64,000 nucleotides of DNA from Planctomycetota bacterium (GTDB lineage Bacteria; Planctomycetota; UBA1135; GCA-002686595). How positions within the stretch are numbered: the first letter of the stretch is position 1; each line of letters opens with the position of its first letter. Below are positions 1 through 6,544 of this stretch, piece by piece. The notes beneath the pieces are model-generated. The model was not told where the DNA came from and searched no databases. It saw nothing but the letters and a program-made list of their open reading frames with translations. The stretch is from positions 1 through 64,000 of the forward strand of contig NYUD01000073.1 in the NCBI GenBank assembly GCA_002683825.1. The letters are read 5' to 3'. Both the position numbers and the translations under genes were made by a program.

Positions 1-1159
<1,159 letters not shown>

Positions 1160-1183
1160 GGTGGTGGTCTCCGATGCTCAAGT

Positions 1184-1198
1184 TCCGGCTAAGCCGGA
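1184..1198. promoter_or_regulatory. 15-bp palindrome upstream of the oxidase gene
   Basis: TCCGGCTAAGCCGGA is a perfect inverted repeat (two 7-base arms, one central base) lying 25 bases upstream of the oxidase start codon. It could be an operator or a hairpin in the 5' leader. Nothing in the sequence decides between these. Confidence 0.35.
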
Positions 1199-1255
1199 CG
1201 GTCATGTACGTCTCCCCATTCTCGCCTTTGTCTGGCTATGCGAAATCGTGCTAAG

Positions 1256-1382
1256 TGCGTATCTGACAGGTTCTTAATGCGTAGAAAACTACGTCTTTAT
1301 GCGTACATTTCAGCCTCGAGGTGCGTACGTGACGCCATCCCCTTGCGTGTGACGCGAAGCGCGTCGTTCTGCCAAGTGCGTA
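1256..1382 (-). promoter_or_regulatory. Array of six phased TGCGTA (TACGCA) hexamers
   Basis: TGCGTA occurs at 1256, 1278, 1300 and 1322, TGCGTG at 1344, and TGCGTA again at 1377. The spacing is exactly 22, 22, 22, 22 and then 33 bases, that is two and then three helical turns. Read on the minus strand, in the direction of the oxidase gene, most units are TACGCAY. The bases between the units are not conserved, so this is a protein-binding array and not a tandem duplication. It sits 97-223 bases upstream of the oxidase start and 233-359 bases upstream of the divergent acyltransferase start. It is most likely a binding region for a transcription activator that stacks on one face of DNA. Confidence 0.7.
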
Positions 1383-1427
1383 GGCGAGCAGGTGCGAGCC
1401 CTCCTGCACGGGAAATGCTTCGGAGGG

Positions 1428-1458
1428 GGATTGCCATCTGGGGGGGGGGCGGCAATCC
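1428..1458. repeat. Inverted repeat with a ten-G loop
   Basis: GGATTGCC at 1428-1435 pairs with GGCAATCC at 1451-1458. The loop contains an uninterrupted run of ten G (1440-1449). It is noncoding and lies 157 bases before the acyltransferase start at 1615. No U-tract follows on either side, so it is not a standard terminator. The rest of 1383-1614 shows nothing else I can name. Confidence 0.4.
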
Positions 1459-1614
1459 ACTAGGTCACCTCTTGAAGCGAGAATTCCCGTCACGGGCGTC
1501 GAGAAAAATCTTCGCGGCGGCGAATTGCGGTGAAATAGACCTCGCTAGCCCCTGGGCCGGGTGGGTGTTTTCGGGCGTCAAGCCCCGTTCGGCGGGCGTC
1601 GATACTCTGAAACG

Positions 1615-2742
1615 ATGAATCCCACGCTCGAGGTGGTCGGGGCCCCCCGGAAGGAATCCTGCTATCCCCAGGTGGGGGGGCTGGCGGTCTTCGGTGTGGC
1701 GATCGTTTGCCTGCACCACTGGCTTCCTCCGACGGTGACCCACGGCGTGCTTCGGGGCGCCTACGGGGCCGAGTTGCTCTTCGGGCTGGCGGGTTTCTTC
1801 ACCACCCTGTTGGCTCTGCGCGCAAGACGCGCCCTCGAGAGCGGACGTCTGACCCGGCGCACCGCCCTGCGTAACGCCTATCTCCAGGGCGCCCTGCGCG
1901 TGCTGCCGGTGTACGTGGCGCTGCTCCTGTCGATCCTCGTTTTCGGGGGCGTGAACAACGACGCCCAGCTCTCCCTGTGGACGCTGACCTACAACTTCCA
2001 CGCGCTCCTGAAGGGCGAGTTGAGCGGTACCCTGGCCCACCTGTGGGCTCCGTCGATCGCCTTCCAGTTCTTCGTCGTCTGGACCCCCTGCGCCCTCTTC
2101 CTCGCCCGCCGCCACCTCATCCCCGTGGCCGTCGCCACGGTGGCGATGGGGTTTGCCGCTCGGCTCTTCCTGGCCAGCGGTGGTGCCGCCCCGATCGTGC
2201 TTCGCTGCGCGGGCGTCACGAGCCTGGATGCCCTGGGTAGCGGGGCTCTGGTGCTGCTCTTGGCGGAGCGCTTCGGCCCGTCTGTGCTGGCGTCAAAGCG
2301 CGGGATACGGGCTCTTCTCGCGCTCGCCGTCCCCTGGGTCCTGTGGGGCATGGCGCTTCAGTACGACCGCACGGGGGCGCAGCGCCCGCTGTGGGAGACG
2401 CTGGTGATCACGACCAAGGCACCGCTCACCTTCGCCGTCCTGGCGCTCGCGGCGGCGGGCTTGGGGGGTGCGACGGGTCGTATCCTTTCCAGCCGCCCCT
2501 GGCTCGGGGTGGCCCGGGCGACGGTGGCGGCCTACCTCCTGCACGCCTTCGTTCCGCTCTTGCTACGCAAGGCCTCGAGCGGGGTCCCCCTGCCCCTCGA
2601 GTTCCTTCTTTTCGGGGCCCTGACCGTCGGGCTGGGGCTCGCCTCGCGGGCCTTCTTCGAGGGCCGTTTTCTGCGCCTGGCCGATCGCTTCCCGCTGGAG
2701 GAGCCCCGGCCCGGTGATGGTGAAGAGCGCCGGGCCGCCTGA
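1615..2742 (+). CDS. Degenerate acyltransferase-3-like integral membrane protein
   Basis: The product has 375 residues and about ten hydrophobic segments. It aligns with the acyltransferase-3 (OafA/YrhL-like) protein encoded convergently next door: the order of segments, the HHW motif near residue 39 and the R-x-LP-x-Y motif are shared. Active members of the family carry an Arg in the GLR motif about ten residues before the His. Here that Arg is Ala, and the later W-S-L-A-V-E-E-Q-F motif has become W-A-P-S-I-A-F-Q-F. The enzyme may therefore have lost acyl transfer or changed substrate. The ATG at 1615 was chosen because upstream in-frame codons give an unlikely basic extension. No clear ribosome binding site is visible. 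The stop lies two bases from the neighbour's stop. Confidence 0.7.
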   Translation: MNPTLEVVGAPRKESCYPQVGGLAVFGVAIVCLHHWLPPTVTHGVLRGAYGAELLFGLAGFFTTLLALRARRALESGRLTRRTALRNAYLQGALRVLPVYVALLLSILVFGGVNNDAQLSLWTLTYNFHALLKGELSGTLAHLWAPSIAFQFFVVWTPCALFLARRHLIPVAVATVAMGFAARLFLASGGAAPIVLRCAGVTSLDALGSGALVLLLAERFGPSVLASKRGIRALLALAVPWVLWGMALQYDRTGAQRPLWETLVITTKAPLTFAVLALAAAGLGGATGRILSSRPWLGVARATVAAYLLHAFVPLLLRKASSGVPLPLEFLLFGALTVGLGLASRAFFEGRFLRLADRFPLEEPRPGDGEERRAA

Positions 2743-2744
2743 GT

Positions 2745-3860
2745 TCAGGCCGCGATCCGGGAAGGCCCCGGTGGGTCCGCCCCGCACCGTCGGGCCTTGC
2801 GATAGGGAAAGTGCTCCTTCAGCCCGTTGACGCGCGCCTCGAAGAGGTGCCACGAGACGCTCGCCACGGCGACCGTCGCCGCTCCCCAGACACAGAAGCG
2901 CAGGAGCGGGTGCAGGGAGCTTCCGGGCAGGAACAGAGCGAAGGCGTGGTAGACGTACAGGCCGTAGCTGATTCGGCCCAGATAGACCATGGGGCCGCAG
3001 CTCAGGAAGCGACCGGCGATGCCGCCGAACCCCAGGGCGCCCCGCAGGACCAACCAGGCCAACAGCGGCGCCCGGGTCGAGGTGATCATGACGCGCCAGG
3101 TTTCCAGCTCGGCCCCCGACCGTCGTCCCAGCTGTAGCCAGGCACCGGTGACCAGGAGGGGTAGGCCGAGGGCGAAAAGCCCCGTTGCCAGGGGACCGCG
3201 CGCAACGCGTTCGAGCCCTCCGCGGTGCACCTTCCAGGCCATCAGGGACCCCAGCCCCAGGGTGTCGAGGCACGCCGGGGTCAGGGTCCGTACCGCCTCG
3301 GCCCCTACGTCGCTCTGCAGCAGAAAGAGGCGCGTCAGCGGACCGACCAGGACCGTGATCCAGAGGACCGCTTCCAGCCGGCGTCTGGGTATGGCCAGGA
3401 TCACCCAGGGCCACAGGAGGTAGAACTGCTCCTCCACCGCCAGCGACCAGAAGTGCGAAACCACGCCGTTCATGTTGGCCGTCAGGCCGCCGTACACGTT
3501 GTAGGTGTAGGTCCACAGGGACGCCTGGGTCGCGCCGCTCACCTCGAGCCATGGCAGGGTCAGGGCGAGCACCAGGTAGTACAGCGGGAAGATGCGCACC
3601 AGTCGGCGCATGAAGAACTGCCGTGCCGTGTAGCCGATTCCCTGCTCGCCGTTTTCCACGAACGAGCGGACGTTCAGGAGGATTCCGGTGATCAGGAACC
3701 CGCTGAGACAGAAGAACAGGTCGACGCCGATCCCGCCCCAGTGGATTCCGCGGGTGATGCTCTTCGGCATCCAGTGGTGGGCCATCACCAGGAGGACGGC
3801 GAGGGTTCGCAGACCATCGAGCTGGGGGCGGTAGCTCGCGCGAGCGGGGGTGGTGGACAT
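2745..3860 (-). CDS. Acyltransferase 3 family membrane protein (OafA/YrhL-like)
   Basis: The product has 371 residues with about ten membrane segments. The family signatures are intact: QLDGLRTLAVLLVMAHHW near residues 13-30 (catalytic-type Arg and His), FFMRRLVRIFPLYY near residues 88-101, and SHFWSLAVEEQFYLLWPW near residues 137-154. Such proteins O-acylate cell-surface polysaccharides, glycolipids or exported glycans, using a cytoplasmic acyl donor and transferring across the inner membrane. The acceptor cannot be read from the sequence. It is convergent with a degenerate paralogue, suggesting an inverted duplication followed by divergence. A 13-base palindrome lies 19 bases before its start codon. 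Confidence 0.9.
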   Translation of the reverse strand: MSTTPARASYRPQLDGLRTLAVLLVMAHHWMPKSITRGIHWGGIGVDLFFCLSGFLITGILLNVRSFVENGEQGIGYTARQFFMRRLVRIFPLYYLVLALTLPWLEVSGATQASLWTYTYNVYGGLTANMNGVVSHFWSLAVEEQFYLLWPWVILAIPRRRLEAVLWITVLVGPLTRLFLLQSDVGAEAVRTLTPACLDTLGLGSLMAWKVHRGGLERVARGPLATGLFALGLPLLVTGAWLQLGRRSGAELETWRVMITSTRAPLLAWLVLRGALGFGGIAGRFLSCGPMVYLGRISYGLYVYHAFALFLPGSSLHPLLRFCVWGAATVAVASVSWHLFEARVNGLKEHFPYRKARRCGADPPGPSRIAA

Positions 3861-3878
3861 GGGCTGAAAATCACGACC

Positions 3879-3891
3879 CCGTCCAGGACGG
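3879..3891. promoter_or_regulatory. 13-bp palindrome before the acyltransferase start
   Basis: CCGTCCAGGACGG is a perfect inverted repeat 19 bases upstream of the ATG at 3860. Its position resembles that of the palindrome before the oxidase gene, although the sequences differ. Possible operator or leader hairpin. Confidence 0.3.
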
Positions 3892-4152
3892 AGATCTCAC
3901 CCGTCTTTCGCAAGCTCGAACATCCGGACTTGAGCAGGATTGTCCTGGGAACAGCTACGTGATCCCTTCAACTGTTCTAGGCCATTTTACGTAGGTGCCA
4001 CTTCCTAGTCCGTCGTACCAGGGCGGCATTCTTTACCGGCAAAAGTTGCCGATCACTCGTGTGTTTCTAGAATCGTGCAATTGCAGGTAGGTCGTCGTAA
4101 CTCCTTCCTTTTTATTGCTCAACACTCATTTGTTAGTGGACTCTAGCTGGGG
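3892..4152. other. Noncoding, relatively AT-rich intergenic stretch
   Basis: Between the acyltransferase start and the promoter-like site at 4153 the base composition is visibly less GC-rich than in the genes. I see no convincing gene, repeat or RNA here. It is likely to hold the promoter of the acyltransferase on the minus strand. Confidence 0.4.
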
Positions 4153-4161
4153 TGGTATACA
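4153..4161 (+). promoter_or_regulatory. Extended -10 promoter-like element
   Basis: TGGTATACA matches the extended -10 pattern TGnTATAAT with two mismatches in the hexamer. There is no good -35 hexamer. Transcription would begin near 4168 and read into the inverted repeat at 4209 and the small gene. Confidence 0.3.
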
Positions 4162-4183
4162 AATTGCCCCCTATTGGCGAGCC

Positions 4184-4630
4184 ATGCACAATAACGTCCC
4201 CCCCATTAGGAGTGGTGGAGGATCCGAGAGAGGATCCTCCACCACTCCGGAGTTCGACCCGTGGATTGAGCGGTGTCTAGGAATGCGCACCGTCAGCCGG
4301 TGGTCGCGAATGCTGGCCCGTGAGGATTGCTTTTCGCCCCCCGCCGTTCGCGCCATCCTGTTGATGGATTTCCGGTACGACATGGATGTGCACTTTGCCC
4401 AGGATGATCGCGTCGGCCGGGAGCGGTCGCTCGAATGGACTCGTGGTTCGCACGGGCGCCTGGCTCCGCCGCTGGACGATCGCCTGGGCGCCAAAGCGAG
4501 GTTACAGAAGCAGCTCGTAGCTCTTAGCGAGGTGGTCTGGGCTCATCGAGACGGGGGGGCCTTGCCTGCCGGCTTTTCCGGTGGACTGCTGGCTTTCCTG
4601 GACGATCTGGAGCGCCACAACGAGTCGTAG
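4184..4630 (+). CDS. Hypothetical protein, doubtful
   Basis: The frame is open for 148 codons from ATG 4184; TTG 4115 and ATG 4282 are alternative starts. I recognise no family. Codons after 4282 favour G/C in third positions as in neighbouring genes, which argues for a real gene at least from there. The first third of the frame crosses a 17-bp perfect inverted repeat and would encode a Gly/Ser/Thr-rich stretch, so the true start may be 4282 (116 residues) with the hairpin in the leader. The product would be soluble and mixed-charge with no signal peptide. It converges on the response-regulator gene, whose stop lies 19 bases away. Confidence 0.4.
   Translation: MHNNVPPIRSGGGSERGSSTTPEFDPWIERCLGMRTVSRWSRMLAREDCFSPPAVRAILLMDFRYDMDVHFAQDDRVGRERSLEWTRGSHGRLAPPLDDRLGAKARLQKQLVALSEVVWAHRDGGALPAGFSGGLLAFLDDLERHNES
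4209..4248. repeat. Perfect 17-bp inverted repeat, 6-base loop
   Basis: GGAGTGGTGGAGGATCC (4209-4225) is exactly complementary to GGATCCTCCACCACTCC (4232-4248), with GAGAGA as the loop. It is by far the strongest hairpin seen in the window. No T-run follows on either strand. It may be an RNA hairpin in the leader of the small downstream gene, a protein-binding site, or a remnant of a mobile repeat. Confidence 0.6.
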
Positions 4631-4649
4631 ACCCCCTCGTGGGAGGTCG

Positions 4650-5309
4650 TCAAACCTCCAGCAAGCCCTCACGGATGGCCAGGCGGACCAGATCCGAGGA
4701 GGTTCCGCACTGCAGCTTCTTTCGCAGGTTTTCGCGGTGTTTTTTCGCGGTTCCAAGGCTGATGTGCAGCTCCTGGGCGACCTCCTTGTTGCTCTTGCCG
4801 ATGGCCAGCATCTGAAACACCTGACGCTCGCGCGGCGTCAGCGAATCGATCGAGGTGGCGGCTGCGCCTGCCCGCCCGTTGCGTTGACCCGGTAGGAAGT
4901 TCCTGGCGATCCGCGGCGAGAGGTATGGGTTTCCCTTTCGTACCGAGTTCACCGCCAGGACGAGCTCCGAGGGCTCGGAGTCCTTGGAGAGATAGCCGTC
5001 GGCCCCCATGGACATGGCCTGTTCTACGCGGGAAGCACCCTCGTGAACGCTCAGCATGAGGATATTCGCCTTGGGTGCGACCTTCTTGATGAGTGGGATC
5101 GCATCCAACCCCGAGAGCCCGGGCATCGTGATGTCGAGCAGGATCACGTCCGGACGCCGCGTCTTGAGGTCCTTGAGGGCTTCCCGTGCGGACCCGGAGT
5201 CACCGACGATGGCGATGGAGCCGGATTGGGTCAGGAGGCAGCGTAGCGCCCCCCGAACGATGGACTGATCGTCCACGATGTAAACCGAAATCCTCTCGTC
5301 CGCCGGCAT
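4650..5309 (-). CDS. Two-component response regulator, NarL/LuxR family
   Basis: The product has 219 residues. Residues 7-122 form a receiver domain with acidic residues D13 and D14, phospho-acceptor D59, S87 and K109 in the expected places. Residues 153-215 are a LuxR-type helix-turn-helix (SLTPRERQVFQMLAIGKSNK and what follows). It is a cytoplasmic DNA-binding regulator controlled by phosphorylation. The ATG at 5309 is preferred because the receiver starts a few residues later; the longer upstream reading encodes an atypical Cys-rich extension. The kinase gene lies just upstream on the same strand (113-base gap), so the two are a likely cognate pair. Sites resembling NarL-family heptamers lie before its start and in the array at 1256-1382. 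Confidence 0.93.
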   Translation of the reverse strand: MPADERISVYIVDDQSIVRGALRCLLTQSGSIAIVGDSGSAREALKDLKTRRPDVILLDITMPGLSGLDAIPLIKKVAPKANILMLSVHEGASRVEQAMSMGADGYLSKDSEPSELVLAVNSVRKGNPYLSPRIARNFLPGQRNGRAGAAATSIDSLTPRERQVFQMLAIGKSNKEVAQELHISLGTAKKHRENLRKKLQCGTSSDLVRLAIREGLLEV

Positions 5310-5354
5310 TTGATGGAGGTGTCCTTGTGTTTCCCAGGTGACTCGACCCGGTGC

Positions 5355-5432
5355 ATTGTATGTGCAAGAACAAGAAAGCAACATCCAACATATGCGTATT
5401 TGTAGCATCCTTCGCACATTTGCTACTGCGTA
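5355..5432 (-). promoter_or_regulatory. Candidate promoter and two TACGCA sites before the regulator gene
   Basis: On the minus strand TACAAT (5360-5355) is a good -10 hexamer, with TTGCTT (5381-5376) 15 bases upstream as a weak -35. Further upstream TACGCAT (complement of 5392-5398) and TACGCAG (complement of 5426-5432) repeat the unit seen six times before the oxidase gene, in the same orientation relative to transcription and 34 bases apart. The second overlaps the end of the kinase gene. This suggests the regulator gene has its own promoter and perhaps autoregulation. Confidence 0.35.
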
Positions 5433-6490
5433 GGGGCTTGACGTAGGCGAACTTGGAAGGAGGCTCCGCCCAGGCGCCCGCTTGCCAACGCCAGGAGCTG
5501 CCCGCCGTGCTCGCGTACGGTCTTTTCGGCCAGCGCCACGCCCAGCCCGGTGCCGTCCGACCGGGTCGTCCGAAAGGGTCGAAAGGTGCCGTCGGCGAGG
5601 GAATCGGGCAGGCCCGGGCCGTCGTCGTCGATCGTGAGCACGATCTCGTCCGGGGCGACTCGTCGGGCCGTGAGCTCGACTCGCCCCCCGTCCGGGACGG
5701 CCTGCACGGCGTTCTGGAGCAGGTTGACCAGGGCGTCGACGAGATGGTTGCGATCGACCTCGAACTCCTGCGGAGGGTCGGGAAGGGAGCAGGCGAGTTG
5801 CACCCCCTTTTCATCCGCCAGGGGCCGGATCCGTTCGATGGCGTTCTCCATCACCTCCGCCACGTCGCTACGTTCGAACTCCAGCTGCAGGGGGCGGACG
5901 AAGGAGAGCGTGGAGCGCAGCTTGGAATCGAGCCCTTCGAGTTGCTGCGCCAGGCTCTCCAGGGCGGCCTGCTCGTCCTGTCCCAACCGACCGGCCAGGG
6001 CCCGCAGCGCCAGGTGGATCGCGGCGATCGGATTGCGGATCTCGTGGGCCAGCAGCGTGGCGGACTCTCCAACGCGTGCGAGCCGCTCGAGCACGGCCGA
6101 TTCGCTTCTGGGAACGGAGGTCGGGATCCACAGAAGCTCGGAGCCGCCGTCCCCTCCTGCGCGCTCCCGGGGCGGATGGAGAAAGGCCTCGAGGGGTTGT
6201 GCTCCGGGGCCGCTCCCGACGTAGCGGAGCAGGATCGGGTCCTTCGATCGGTCGAGTCCGGCCAACCAGCTTTCCAACCGCTGGCGATCCTCGCCGTGAA
6301 CCATGCGGAACAGGTCGGGGCCGTCCAGGCCGGCGAACTCGAGGGCCGCGGCGTTGGCGTAGCGGAAGCTTCCCGATCGGTCGACAAGCCCCAGGGGAAG
6401 GGGGACGCATTCGATCAGCGCGCGCCAGGCTCCGGCCTCCAGATCACTCTTTTCCAACGTGGCTTTCCCAGTCGTCGTACGGGAAACCAT
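5423..6490 (-). CDS. Sensor histidine kinase (PAS-like, HisKA, HATPase)
   Basis: The product has 355 residues with no membrane segment, so it is a cytoplasmic kinase. Residues 20-130 look like a PAS-type sensor. The phospho-acceptor box is at 140-160 with H149 in AHEIRNPIAAI. The ATP-binding domain follows, with the N-box around 247-270 (NLLQNAVQAVPDGG), the G1 box DDDGPGLP at 288-295 and the G2 box GTGLGVALAE at 313-322. The ATG at 6490 is preferred because the frame further upstream lies entirely antisense to the TPR gene and shows no domain. The input signal is unknown. The NtrB-like HEIRNP box is unusual for a kinase paired with a NarL-type regulator, which more often has a HisKA_3 kinase. 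Confidence 0.92.
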   Translation of the reverse strand: MVSRTTTGKATLEKSDLEAGAWRALIECVPLPLGLVDRSGSFRYANAAALEFAGLDGPDLFRMVHGEDRQRLESWLAGLDRSKDPILLRYVGSGPGAQPLEAFLHPPRERAGGDGGSELLWIPTSVPRSESAVLERLARVGESATLLAHEIRNPIAAIHLALRALAGRLGQDEQAALESLAQQLEGLDSKLRSTLSFVRPLQLEFERSDVAEVMENAIERIRPLADEKGVQLACSLPDPPQEFEVDRNHLVDALVNLLQNAVQAVPDGGRVELTARRVAPDEIVLTIDDDGPGLPDSLADGTFRPFRTTRSDGTGLGVALAEKTVREHGGQLLALASGRLGGASFQVRLRQAPTQ

Positions 6491-6544
6491 AGAGCCTTGA
6501 CCTGCTATGATCCCAGACTTCTTCGCACGTTCTTGAGCCTCCTC

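Noticed and set aside
1256..1382. CRISPR-like or iteron-type repeat array
   Set aside because: The repeated unit is only six or seven bases with no conserved longer repeat, and no replication or cas gene is near; a regulator array fits better.
5453..6544. In-frame upstream extension of the large TPR protein
   Set aside because: The extension is wholly antisense to the histidine kinase, shows no domain, and a clear signal peptide starts at 6545.
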